A stretch of DNA of 64,000 bases from Bactericera cockerelli (lineage: Eukaryota > Arthropoda > Insecta > Hemiptera > Triozidae): the NCBI GenBank assembly GCA_024516035.1, contig CM044967.1:10419990-10483989 (forward strand). Direction: 5' to 3'. Numbering within the stretch: position 1 is the stretch's first letter; every line of letters begins with the position of its first letter. Of the stretch, positions 51,169 through 62,436 are shown piece after piece. The translations under genes were made by a program, and so were the position numbers. The notes below the pieces were generated by a model. That model was not told the origin of the DNA. It did no database searches and saw only the letters and a list, made by a program, of their open reading frames with translations.

Positions 51169-54100
51169 ACCAACATGGTTGGATATTATAGTTTAATTAT
51201 ATTTTATTTTTTTCTTCAAGAGTGAGTTTCCTTATCCTATAGAAAGGAAAAAAAATTTATTGAGAAAAAAAAAAATCAAAATTGATATGTTATTGATAAA
51301 TTATTTTCCAAGAAGAAATTACCTGACATTTTTTTTCTCTCTTCCAATTCAATTAACTTTTTCTCACAGAAAAAAATCTTGTTTTGTTGTGGTGCTCGAA
51401 AAGGCATTAAATAAAATACCCTCGGTAATACCCTGTGTAAAAAGTAAGCTCACGGTATGGCAAATTCCAAAAAGTTGTTGAAGCACTGTTTGCCAATCAT
51501 GATTATTGCAAGCTGTATGCAGAGTTCACTCAAACAACCTGCTGGATCACATACATCTCCTTTCAATCTGGATAACATCTGATTCCGGTTGAGGCTATCT
51601 CCTGGATGACTGTAGAATCTCCCCTAGAATGGAAAACCTATAATTTATTATTAAATAAGATCAATATGTTTCAAAAGAGAGATAATGATTATGTTTCACT
51701 AAAATGACATGACTCATTCACTGTATTTTTTTATCCAATACAAATGAAACAAGTTCAAGCCATTGAAGGTACTTAGTTTATCATTCCCAAATTGCATGCC
51801 ACCTTTGATTGACAACTCAAAAGATAATTTTTCCTATTTAGATGATGTGTCAACTAATGCAGGGAAATCTGGCTATTGAAAATGAATATAGTTAAATAAG
51901 TACAAAATTTTAGTTTTGACATGGAACAATCCGCGAGGTCCCCAAGTAATCATGTATTAGCAATGTATGCTCTCGAAAATAAAATAAATGTGCTATACCT
52001 TGAAGAATGCAATGTAAATGAGGGATGAGTAGTAGTTCATGAACTCAAATACGAATATCTTGAATGTGAAACTGTTTTCGTACTCTGTTTGTGTTCTGGG
52101 ATTCTCCAAATTTGTTAAGTACAAAGCAAGGTGGTGATAGAACTGAGAAAAAAAATGAAAGTTTGAATTATAAATTGAAAAAGCCAAGATTACACATAGG
52201 GTTTTGCTTAGGAATTAAAGACTCTTAAAAGCGGTAAGTAATTTGTCAAGGATTTAAATTAATTTATTGAAATCAACTCATTCCACTCCACTTGAAATAG
52301 TTCATAATCAAATTTTAGCTTCAAGTATTTTAGCTATCTAGTTATCCAGTGCTCCTATTTATTTTTATAAAAAAAGCAAAAAAGCTATTTTTAATAAAAA
52401 AAGCTATTAGGTATAGTAGCAAATTCCATACATGATAGTCATTTATCATACTCTGATTTTGTGGGCAACAGGCTTATCTTAGGTTTGATAGAAAAGAAAC
52501 CAGTGTGAGTTTGTTTATTTGAAGGCTTGGCAAATCTGGACTAATCCTCTTACCTTCGTCAAAATCATTATAATGATCAAATTCATAAGAGCGGCAGATA
52601 CTGACGTGAATATTTTGGCATGTGTTCTAATGTACATATTTCCTCCTTCATACATCACAGCCACTATGCTCAGGCGGTATATAATTGTACCCAGGACAGC
52701 TGCTATCACGACAAATATCTGGGAACACAAAGGTTGATTGGGTGATATTTAAAAATATATCTGTATATACGTAACATATTGTGGCAGGTTTTTTAAAACC
52801 CAAAGAGCTTTTGTGGGCTGGGCCCAGATCAATTTTAGCGGTTCATCTCGAAGACACTAAATATAGAACGAAATCACTTTAAAAATTGACAGCATGTTTC
52901 AATTACCATAAACAATACAGAAGCTGCCGAAATTGCAAATCGTAGATTTTTGTTCGATGAAGGCATGTAAGGTTCTTTTCTTCTGGTCACAGGATTCATC
53001 CTAAAAGTCTTCACCGAACTTTCAAACTCCGGCCGTGACTCTTCATCATCTTCAGCATTCTGTAGGTCCCACTCCCAAGCAATGACCGCTTGTCGACGCT
53101 TCCAGAGTTCTAGAAACGACGTGGCTAAAAAAGAAGACAAATAAATAACATATTAAATTAAAAATTACCGCACCATTTATTTATTTCTTTTTTAATCTGT
53201 ATATTAATATTGATTGGTATTTAGTAAATAATATTAAAAGTCTTACGAAGTCCCTTTTGGTATCAGATATGGACAACTGATTAACTAAATGTCACTAATT
53301 AATTTAAACTTACCCCAGAAAGACATAAATATTGAGAAGATGAGTGTTGCAGAATTGTCAAAAAGGAAAGTGATTTTAGAAAATGTACAGGAGTCACCAA
53401 GTTTTTGATACTGGCAAGCTTTGTCACAGAGTGGGCAGAGGGTGATATTTCCTGCCACGTTCACGTCGCAAATTTCTTTGCTGAGGAGAAAAAAAAGGAT
53501 AAAATAAAAAGTTCGTTCCATATACACGAGGGTTTTCACATTAAAACTCATTTAGATCTAGGTTATCATCTTCTTAATATCATTTTAAAACGTAAACAAT
53601 AGGATTACAATGACGATAATGAAAGATCGCCCCTTATCCAAGATATTTTATATGAAGCCCTGGGATTAGTGGAGTCAAGAAAGGGCATTATTCATTCTCG
53701 TGGTAATCCTATTTTATATTTTGATCCTGAGGAATAGTTTACCAATTAAAAACATTTTTTTTATCTCATAATATGATGATTTTTGAAATACGTCAGGTCT
53801 TTATAAATGACCTTCTTTCTATCTTAGCACCAGTAATATGGAACCATTCTCAGACGTATACGGTCATTTTCTCAAAATTCCTTATGAGCTTGTCAATTCA
53901 AATAGTATTTACCTTGGATTGTTTTCATCGGAGTTCATGGCTAAAACACCATAGGCAAAACACAGCAAACCAATAGCAGCGGGATACACTAGAAAAAACG
54001 TGTAGAATCCTAACCACGCAAAGTACAGGGCTATCTTGTCTCCGAAATATTTTCGTATTAGACAGAGAGGTTGCTTCGTGTTCCATTTGGAAGCTCGCGC

Positions 54101-57100
54101 CCACTCAAGAAACAGCAGCTGTGAAAGAACAGGAACACGTAAATGGCTTCCGTTTCATATGAATAAATAACCTGTATTTGGAACAAAATATTACATACTT
54201 CAAAAACAATACCTAATATCAGAACAACTGGTTCCAATTCAGCTTATTTGCTGAGGTACTTTCTGTTTCATAGCAAGCGTAATAATAATTCCCAAGCGTT
54301 GCTCATATATTATTTGATGATATAAGTACATGTAGTGCTTTATTTCTTTTTACTCTGGTAATACCGGTGACTCATACAAGTAACTATTCATTTTTCCTCA
54401 CGAGATATCAATGAACCCGGAATATTTCAAGTAAACAGTGAATAAGTTTCTACTCTGCTAATATCAATGAACCATGTGTTTAACGTAAGTACATTAGGCT
54501 CGTTATCTTAGCATTATAAAGCTAGCACTTGCTTGAATAAATTTTCTGATCTTTGTTTTACTTTAAGTCTGTTCTTTGTTTATTTCATGATGCACTTACT
54601 CTGCGATCTAACAGCTGTCCCTCCTCTGTGTACTCGTCTCTATCATAGCATCCTTCATGGAGAGGAAAGGCAGCGGAATAAGTGTGGTTGTTGATGAGAC
54701 GACGAATGCCCACCTGAATTTCAAATGTTAACAGTTACAAGGGACATTTTGCGCAGTGAATGGTTTTTAGATGTGACTAATATGTATGTTGAAATAAATA
54801 AATTAGCTCATGTGGTTTTACTCTCCACTTGAACTTCCTGATGAAATCAATAATCCCTGGAAGATGGCCAATCTCAAGATTCAGTTGATCTCCTAGAGTC
54901 CTGGACTATCATGATGTCTGACAAGCAATCGTGTTTTCAGTCAGTGCTCACAAATCGTAAATTGTTGGTTTACAGCAGAATAAATTATGAAGATAGTAAA
55001 GTTTTAGATATGAATTGTTGCTTGGACATCATGTCTTGTATGGTAAGGAAGCTGGGACATCAGTTTTTAGTTTCTAAGCCCAATATAGAAAACAAAAGAT
55101 ATGTAGAAAAAAATCTTCTATGGAACTCAATGTTACAAAACAAGATGGCTAAATCGAATGGATAAAGAATCAAATATTTCAGTTTTCACACATTTTAACT
55201 ACCTATATTTCTTACTTGATTTTCATCCCCATACTTGGCCCGTGTAAGGATTTGCCAGGCTATCTGACTCCTCTGAGCAGATGTATACTGGCGGTCTCTT
55301 TCCTTCACAACAAATCTGTAAAGAAGGTAACATAGATATTAGAACCTGAATCTTTTTATATTCTAGTACATATTAAAAAAAAAACCTTGCTTGTTCATTA
55401 GCAGACGAAAAAAAAGTAATGCATGTATAACAAATTAAAGTTTTCATTTTTACCAATACAATGTTTAACCCTTCAAGTACTGGCGTTACATACATGTAAC
55501 ACGAAACACGTGTCAGCAGATTTCTTTTTAATATTAAACACAATATAATAGTACTCATATAACACGTTTTTTAGTGATTCACAATAGTCGGTTCAACCTA
55601 TGGTCACAGAAAGTTCACTGTTACAAATATGTAACGCCAAGACATGACATGTGCAGTAGAAAAATTTCCTAACAATCACAAGAATTTAGAAATAATCAAA
55701 CCCTTGGAAGTACCAAAAACAAGAGGCCTATAGAAAATTACGGTTCATAACACTTCACATGAGGGTATTGAGGGTGCGGAGAAATACTCACTGCTCTTCT
55801 CTATCTAGATCACTCGTTGCAGAATAGAAAGATGGCTCTTCCAAGTCGAGCTTGGTGTCTGAAGTAAATAGCCTGACAAATGACCATTTCTTTGATGTTT
55901 CCTTGAGTTGTGGGTAGGATTTTCCTTCCTGTTAAACATCAAATTAAACTTAAGAAATGTAGCTTCTGTATTAAACGATTTTAATGAAGAAATTTGTAAA
56001 TATTAAAAATAGAAAAATATTTAAATTTGTAAATATTAAAAATATCTTTACACACAAAAACCAGAACCAGAAATCATGACCAATATTTTTAATGAAAAAA
56101 CTTATAAAACATTTAATCTTTACATGATCCTGGACTAATATTTGGTTCTTTCACACATTCATCAATCTTTTTATTGACAGTAGCTTTGGTCTTTCTAAAA
56201 TAAGCAAATTGATTTTCAGTCTAATATTTTCAGTCTTATGTTTTCAGATTTTTAGTCTATTTTTTTGGCATTTTTTTCAATGATGTATTTATTTATTTAT
56301 AAATAAAAAAGTTCATCCATTCCATGACCTTCTGGTATCGACCCAAGGATATATGCAGCATTAGTAGCATTACCCTTCTGAATGGCCAGACCAATTCTTT
56401 GGGCAAGAAATTGTTTAGATCGGGGTTCACCGTACATCTATAGGAAGGCTTGCTTGAAACCATTTTGGCCCAGAGAGTGAGATGTTGAGGATTTCGTCCA
56501 AGGTAGATTTTTAAATTTAGATTTTCAGACTAATCTAGTTTCAGTGCTTGTTAATTGTTATATGTTTATTAAAAAAATAAATGATGAAAAAGTATTAAAA
56601 AAAAGGTTTCTAATATTAGCTTCTATTCAAAACTTTTAAACGCTTTTTCTTGGTCGATAAACGCTACACAAGAACAAAACATACCTTAAGTATCGTACAA
56701 TTTCTTAAACAACCTCGATCTTAGCACTCTGTGAGTTAAATTCTACCTGAAAATATATTTACACCTGAGTTTCTTCTTGTGTAAGTATTTATAACTAAAT
56801 GATTCCAGCTCCTAAGTTCAGTAGCTTCATTGGAAAGGTAGCACACCCGTAACTTGGAGATCGATAAATCCAGTTCCAGTCAGAGAAATTTTCAGTAGTG
56901 TGAATTAAGTTAATTCGAGAATTAAGTTAATTCGACACTTTTGTTGTAATGAACACAAATATGATCGCTATTAGTTACTTACCCAAGCTTTAACTGAAAT
57001 GGGTATAAATCTCTGAAACAATTCCAAAAATAATGAGAATATTAATAAAAACATCTTTATTTTTTATTTTAATGTCTGGCTTTTTTCTTCAATTTTGTTG

Positions 57101-60100
57101 TATGACCCTATAATTTTAATGTACGAGTATGACTCTTTTTTTCAATATCGTTCTAACGAAGCAATTTTGATAGCTCCACTTACAAGAACAATGATACAAA
57201 AAGTTGTAAAAATGTGAAGAAAAGAAAAGATATAAATCAAAATACATTTAAAATATAGAAAAGGTATCAAGTGAAAAAAAGACGTCATAATGTAATAGTA
57301 TAATATCTGTCATTAACTTTCTATACAAAAACATCATTGTAAGTCCTATAATTTTTCCATTAGTTGAAAATAAAAACAGACTATTATAATCGTAATACAA
57401 GATTACCTACTTTAATTGGCATTTTGATGTTCATAACTTCGGCATATCTCTCTATCACAGGAAGTGGCACGTTGATTTTGATAAATGTTGTTCTTGCGTC
57501 GAAAGATTTCTAAAATAAAAAAGAAAAACATTTACTTGCGGAATTCTTACCACTGCACTTTTTTAATGCCTCAATTAGCTGGTACATCGTTGGAGATAAG
57601 TGTGTGGAAGAGTTATTGACTGCGGTTACTGTTTAATTTCTTAAATTTTCATTTGTTAGTATGTAGATTCTTCTTATTTTACTCTTCCTTATGGTTGAAA
57701 TTGGTCGTTGGATGGTTTTGGCACTCCTACTTCCACATTTTACAGCTGGATGCCCTTCCTAACGCCAACCATATTTAGGGTAACCAACAATTTGTGTTAC
57801 TGTCTTTTAGGCTGACAAGGATGATACCATATCTGTATCGACATGTTAGTAGCAATCATACAAAAAAAATATGGTTGTTGGTTGGATGGAATAGCTCAGA
57901 GTTGAGAATCCTGGCACAGTAAAAAATAGCTAAAAATATATTATTAAACATTTTCGAATTAAGTTTTATTTGCAATGAAGTACATTGAATATTTACATGG
58001 ATGTTGAAACTAATATAACACAACTTGATTAAGGGCGGTGGTAATGACCACGACATCGAGAATCTCCACGACTGGCACAAAATCGATAGACATGGAAAAG
58101 GCTGTCAAGAAATGTCGACCCCACTTGAGTGGGAAAAGACGTAGAAAAAAAGAAGAAGAAGAAGGTAATGACCACGACATTCTCTTCCACACAAGGTCAA
58201 ATGAAAGATTTGGATCTGAATAATGAACAAACTCACAGCCTTGGGCTCCTCCTCAATTTCCAATTCCTCCTTCATCAAATTATCCATGAAGGTTTGTCTG
58301 TACTGCTCCCTCTCGTCCCGATACCCCTCCTCCTCCTCAGCATGCGGATGCGGGTCTTCCTCATACACCAACACCAGATCCACTTTGCGTTGCCCGTCGC
58401 GGAAGTACAAGGACTTGATGCCATCACACGGACTGTGATCCTGTAATTTGATTAAATAAATATAAGATCCAATGAAGAAAATCATAAAATTTATACGCTG
58501 CAAAAGTCGGGTTGAAAGGGTTAAGGCGGAATTAATAGACATTTTTGTTATACCTCTGTGGACTTAAGTCTGTGGTGTATTGTTTTGAATGGGGAAACTA
58601 ATGCTTGAGTCCGAACTTGTGATCTTAATTTTGTCTATTAATTTCGCCTTGACTATTTTTTTCTTCAAGTTCATATTTCAATTGCACAAGGTAGACAATT
58701 AAACTTTTCAGTATTCCGAACAAAAAAGTAGGTATAAATAATTGAATATACACCGAGACAAATTCAGAATATAAAATCCAAAAGAACAAGCAAGATATTG
58801 AACTTTCCCCATCCCGTCTCGGTTAGGAAAAGTCCTTGAAACTTACCAAGCAGAATAAAAGTTAGACTTTGAAAAGATGGGTCTGTTCAAGAACTTTGCT
58901 TAGATTTTTACTTTCTTAATCTACAAAGTATAGCAAGTATTTTAATCGATCACACAATTCAGTCTTAAACCGATATTTTACATGTGTTTTAATGTTTGTT
59001 TTACAAATTTCCTATTTTTTTGGAATATTCTGATAAGATCAGATGTGTGAATTTTTTCTATAATGTAAAAATCATTTCTTTTACTTTCTTGCTTACCTGA
59101 AAGTATGTAGATTCATTATTCAAATGTCCGTCCTCAGGCAGTTTTTCAACCTCCAGACTGTACTTGTTTATGAATCCGTCAAACTTGGCATCAGAGATAT
59201 TGGGACATATTTCAACAGAATCTAGAGAGTATAAAGATAGTAAGTATAAATTTATTATTCATGCTAGGTTATCCTTTCATTTTATTTACAATTCCATAAA
59301 AATACTTCTAAACGGGTTAAGTTAAAAACTTGAGATAGCCTTTGATTGCTTAGCTGCAAGTGTGGAAGACATTGACAATGTTTAAGCTAACGTATGAGTT
59401 TCGATGGGTGTTTGTGCCTACTTATCAAAAATTTGGGGCTACTATTCAAACAATTCTCAAGATTCTTTCAATTTTCTTTTATTATTTCTTCTTCTTTTTT
59501 GGCTTTGATTGTGTATTTAAATATATGAAAGGTGATAAGAGCTCTGCTAACTGTCCGTGCATGTCAATTTTTTTCTTTATTTTGACAAGTTAATGGTGCA
59601 CTTGCTATCTTTTTATAAATTTGATAGTATGGTACTTTGTAAATTGTTTACTTATACAATACATAATGGTTGGTCAAAAAGAAAAAAACTAGAAAGTCAA
59701 TAAAAACAAAAAAACAATGAGAGGTGTCAGTCAGTCTTTATCATTCATGTTTATTAAATTGTCAGGGGAAGACGTAGGAAGTTCAGTTGCAAGAAACATA
59801 AAGCCATTACTAGCTATTCTGATAGCACCAAAAGGTCTGAATATTTTATTTTATTTTTTCCTTTAGCAAAACTTTAAAATTGTACACGGAAAACTAAGGG
59901 TGAGAAACTCATTGAGTTAGGAAATATTTCGTCAAAATTTCGGACAGTAATTGGAAAGTGTCGGAAGCACAATCATACATGCACAACACATCCTTTTGAC
60001 AATTTGGTAACATCTCCACAAACAAATCCATTTTGACCGACCACCAAAAAGTAAAGGATTTTTTTTTATTGCAAAGACCGACCGACCGCCCCTGAATGTC

Positions 60101-62436
60101 GAATTGACATTGATTTTTTTAACCTCATTACAAAAGCTCAGGTAGGTAATTATTCTAAGTAAGAAAGGAGTAATTAAAAAAAAAAAAAAAAAAAAAAATG
60201 GAACAAAATTGTTTCACAGAAATTTGAAGGAAATGACCCTTCCGATAGGAAGGATAATTGAATTTTTTACTGTGCTGCCCCTTTCTAAATTGGTTCATAG
60301 CGCTCAAATGTTTAATCGATCAACTTCCCATTTTTGTGCATGAAAAATCAGCATCTAATACTCGTAATACAGCCCAAGTGACAGGAGACATGAGAGCGGG
60401 TATTTTTCTCACAATGGCAGAAAATGTAGAATTTTTGACCTAAAGAGGAGATTACTGGCCAGCATGACTATTTTTTGAAAAGATGTTACAACGAAAGAAT
60501 TTCAGTTAGTATGTTTTATGTAAAATATTGAGCCAATCCTTTTTTCTTCTTAAATTTTGCCTTTTCCTAAACGTACTTGGGTTCGACATTGGTCAACCTC
60601 TTCCTCATAGTTCAAATTGGTTGTTTCTGGGACTCCTACTTACATTTTTTACGAATGCCCATAGTAACACCAACGTAGTTAGATAAGACTGGTACCGTAT
60701 TTGTTTAACGTCCCAAACGAGACAATCCTGTCTGATTTTAATTTAAAAAAATTAATTTACAAACAGTAAGATGAATCAGTCTCATTCACATTTAATTACA
60801 AGGGGCCTGTAAATTTTTTTCAAGTCCGTATCTATGAGATCCGTCGTCCCCTGTCCTCGCCGCTACGGGTGTCTTGTTCAAACGCTTCTAGTGTTTACCA
60901 CTTACCAATACAGCAAACATGAATAATATATTCGCGGGACATCGATTATTTATTAGCTACTGCGTTTGAATTAACAAGAGGGGTTCGCTTCTAGTTTCCA
61001 ACACGCCTTGATTTTCATTTTCTTTCTTTCCTAGGTTTTATTTTCAACTTCTACTGTCTATTCTGTATTTGAGGACACTTTATCCCTCTCGAAATATTTT
61101 TTTATTTCCTGTAGTAAGGCACTTCTGTTTTCGTGTCACTAATCATTAAGTTTGCCCAACTCTTCTAGTCAATTTTACCGCTGCCTAAATAATAGATATT
61201 CTGTATCCTTTTTTGTTGGCATGAATACATCCTAGGGTTGAAGCTCAAAACATGGAAAAAGTACAACATGCGGGCGTATGGTATGGGTCAAAAAAACTCA
61301 GTTTGCCATTTGGAGGTCTCTAAGATTTTTTTTGAAAAGAAGAAGTTAATTGTATTCATTTAGCAAATTATTATTAATAAATATGTACAAGACCTGCTTC
61401 ATCTTCAAAATACCGACAATAATGACCGAGTATATTTTGCTGACAATATCTGAAACACTTAATCTTCTTTTAATCTTTTAGGGCGTTTCTCATTCTTCAC
61501 AGTTGAGAACTCTATTAATTACAACTTGTAAGTCACGACTTCCATTCGTCGATCGATTCGATACTATCTATGTATTAGATACTATAATTCAAAGATCAGA
61601 TCGTCGAGGCATGTGGAGGGAGCTTTAACAACAATTTTAAAATCTCGACGATCCCACCAAATTTGTTGATTTCTAACGATCCTCCTGAAGTTGAGTTTCG
61701 TAAATAAAAGGTTGAACATTTTTCTCCCTCCCTCTTAGATTAACCATTTAACCTGTAACTTTATTTTGGTTACGTAACTTCTAATGTCAGTCTGTGAGAC
61801 TCCCATCAGTCTGTGAGACTCCCATAAAATAAAAAGCCCTGGACCACCCAGACGTCCAAACACTACCTTCGTGCTGCGTCCTCTATAAATTTTTCACCTG
61901 TGTATCAAATTTCAAATCTCTAACCTATACCGTTCCTGAGATATTATGTTTACAAACACACAGACAAAAGAACGAAAGACTTTCCTTTCTAGAGCATGAA
62001 CGTAAAAGATAGAGAAATTTTGTTATTGGCTACGATAACAAAATATAAATTGCACTTTTGATTTTACTAAATTGACCAGGACTAACTGAAGATAACATAG
62101 ATGTAGAATTCCACACAATGTAGAACCTATGTTCAGTCGAACATAGGTTCATCATCAGAAAGATTCGAACGTAAGGATCATTGCGCACCTAGTATATTCC
62201 TCGCAATTTTACAAAAACTGGTAACAAATAATTAAAAAAAAGGTTTTCCCTCTAACCACAAAAATGGAGTAAGATCGAAAAAAGCTTTATTTTAAGAGAT
62301 TGGCAATGACCATATATAAAGACCCTGTATTTCAAATTTAAAGATTTTAAGGCATAAAAAGTACATTATTATTGAGAGAAAGATACAGAGATATGGAATA
62401 CTCACTGCTATGAGATCCTCTTGTGGGAGATAGCAT
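47413..62436 (-). CDS. Anoctamin (TMEM16) family membrane protein, 18 exons
   Basis: Exons, 5' to 3': 62436-62406, 59221-59097, 58440-58237, 57509-57411, 55928-55792, 55315-55216, 54713-54600, 54118-53913, 53480-53314, 53124-52907, 52718-52554, 52142-51999, 51623-51454, 51089-50950, 50035-49830, 49333-49228, 48612-48424, 47746-47413. Phases agree at all junctions. The product is about 950 residues, the normal size for ANO1-7. Seen: an acidic cytosolic N-terminal dimerisation region; the Y-F-G-[DE]-K-I-x-L-Y-F-A-W-L-G start of TM1; C-P-L-C-D-K-x-C in the first extracellular loop; L-F-D-N-x-A-T; E-x-W-K-R-[RK]-Q; and the calcium ligands N...E, E-x-x-E, E-x-x-x-D in TM6-TM8. Known: anoctamins are calcium-activated chloride channels or phospholipid scramblases. 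Inferred: which of the two this is cannot be told. Single-base frame breaks occur in the last two exons. Confidence 0.9.
48424..48612 (-). CDS. Anoctamin exon 17: last extracellular loop and TM9, one-base frame break
   Basis: Acceptor TTTCTCCAG. The frame F-N-T-T-D-F ... [10 protein letters not shown] runs to E-K-Y-S-P-L-T and then continues into a stop. The expected continuation [17 protein letters not shown] is present one base over and ends at a proper phase-0 donor E|GTGAGT. The shift lies near 48473-48485. The exon is one base too long to keep phase. Confidence 0.82.
49228..49333 (-). CDS. Anoctamin exon 16: Y-T-S-D-F-I-P segment
   Basis: The open frame is only 35 codons. Acceptor TCTTCTAG, then [16 protein letters not shown], an extracellular N-S-T sequon and L-S, with donor T|GTGAGT. 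It fills exactly the family segment missing between the exons at 49830 and 48612, with phases 0 and 1. Confidence 0.92.
49830..50035 (-). CDS. Anoctamin exon 15: TM7-TM8 core
   Basis: It begins [10 protein letters not shown] and holds the most conserved block of the family, [20 protein letters not shown] follows, whose E (49953-49955) and D (49941-49943) match Glu734/Asp738 of mouse TMEM16A. It ends L-A-V-V-S-N|GTAAGT. Confidence 0.95.
50080..50178 (+). repeat. 5S-SINE body fragment
   Basis: TCAGCGAATGGAGGGTAAAA, CTCCCGTCCTGACTACTTCA, GGACGTTAAAACC: the 3' body shared with 19983 and 26680, without the 5S head. In the anoctamin intron upstream of exon 15. Confidence 0.55.
50950..51089 (-). 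CDS. Anoctamin exon 14: E-x-x-E calcium ligands
   Basis: It reads N-W-W-R-K-R, then W-E-E-D-Y and F-E-E-Y-L-E-M at the end. E-Y-L-E corresponds to Glu702/Glu705 of mouse TMEM16A. Phase-1 donor G|GTACGT. A run of 39 A on the plus strand (51129-51167) sits 40 bases upstream of the acceptor, in the intron. Confidence 0.92.
51129..51167. repeat. Run of 39 A
   Basis: Poly(dA), in the anoctamin intron between exons 13 and 14; on the coding strand it is a T tract 40 bases before the acceptor of exon 14. Confidence 0.85.
51454..51623 (-). CDS. Anoctamin exon 13: TM6, first calcium ligands
   Basis: It opens G-R-F-Y-S-H-P-G and has G-D-V-C-D-P-A-G-C, then the helix [11 protein letters not shown], and ends N-N-F-L-E-F-A-I-P. 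The N and E four residues apart match the Asn650/Glu654 pair of mouse TMEM16A (known from the channel structure), so the calcium site is kept. Confidence 0.92.
53913..54118 (-). CDS. Anoctamin exon 8: TM1
   Basis: It encodes L-E-W-A-R-x-[14 protein letters not shown] and the first membrane helix with A-W-L-G-F-Y. The exon before it (54713-54600) carries the [10 protein letters not shown] signature. The exon after it (53480-53314) carries the paired C-P-L-C-D-K-A-C cysteines and an N-I-T glycosylation sequon. Confidence 0.92.
57685..57845 (+). repeat. Dispersed repeat (same family as 37790)
   Basis: CCACATTTTACAGCTGGATG, CCTTCCTAACGCCAACCATA, TTTAGGGTAACC, TTGTGTTACTGTCTTTTAGG. In the anoctamin intron 3, antisense to that gene. 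Confidence 0.6.
58237..58440 (-). CDS. Anoctamin exon 3: cytosolic N-terminal domain
   Basis: The exon opens D-H-S-P-C-D-G and contains the family hallmark [16 protein letters not shown], the start of the anoctamin dimerisation domain, followed by a histidine/glutamate-rich stretch and R-E-x-Y-R-x-x-F. Phase 0 on both sides. The exon before it (59221-59097) reads I-C-P-N-I-S-D and ends S-T-Y-F-Q. Confidence 0.9.
58523..58649. mobile_element. Small MITE ending GGCGAAATTAATAGAC
   Basis: Ends AAGGCGGAATTAATAGACA and TGTCTATTAATTTCGCCTT, in the anoctamin intron between exons 2 and 3. The middle (GACTTAAGTC...) differs from the copy at 29556. No ORF. Confidence 0.65.
60555..60725 (+). repeat. Dispersed repeat (same family as 37790)
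   Basis: CCTTTTCCTAAACGTACTTG, GGTTCGACATTGGTCAACCT, CTTCCTCATAGTTCAAATTG, ACGAATGCCCATAGTAACAC, TTTAACGTCCCAAACGAGAC. In the first anoctamin intron. Confidence 0.6.
62406..62436 (-). CDS. Anoctamin putative first coding exon
   Basis: A minus-strand ATG begins [10 protein letters not shown] and ends at A|GTGAGT, leaving one base that forms AAT with the first two bases of the next exon. A TGA stands in frame six bases upstream, so this is the first possible start. Supported only by phase and a good donor; another first exon is possible. Confidence 0.5.

Noticed and set aside
54911..55165. An 84-codon frame in an anoctamin intron
   Set aside because: Opposite strand, no recognised motif, no splice or promoter support; possibly part of an unknown repeat.
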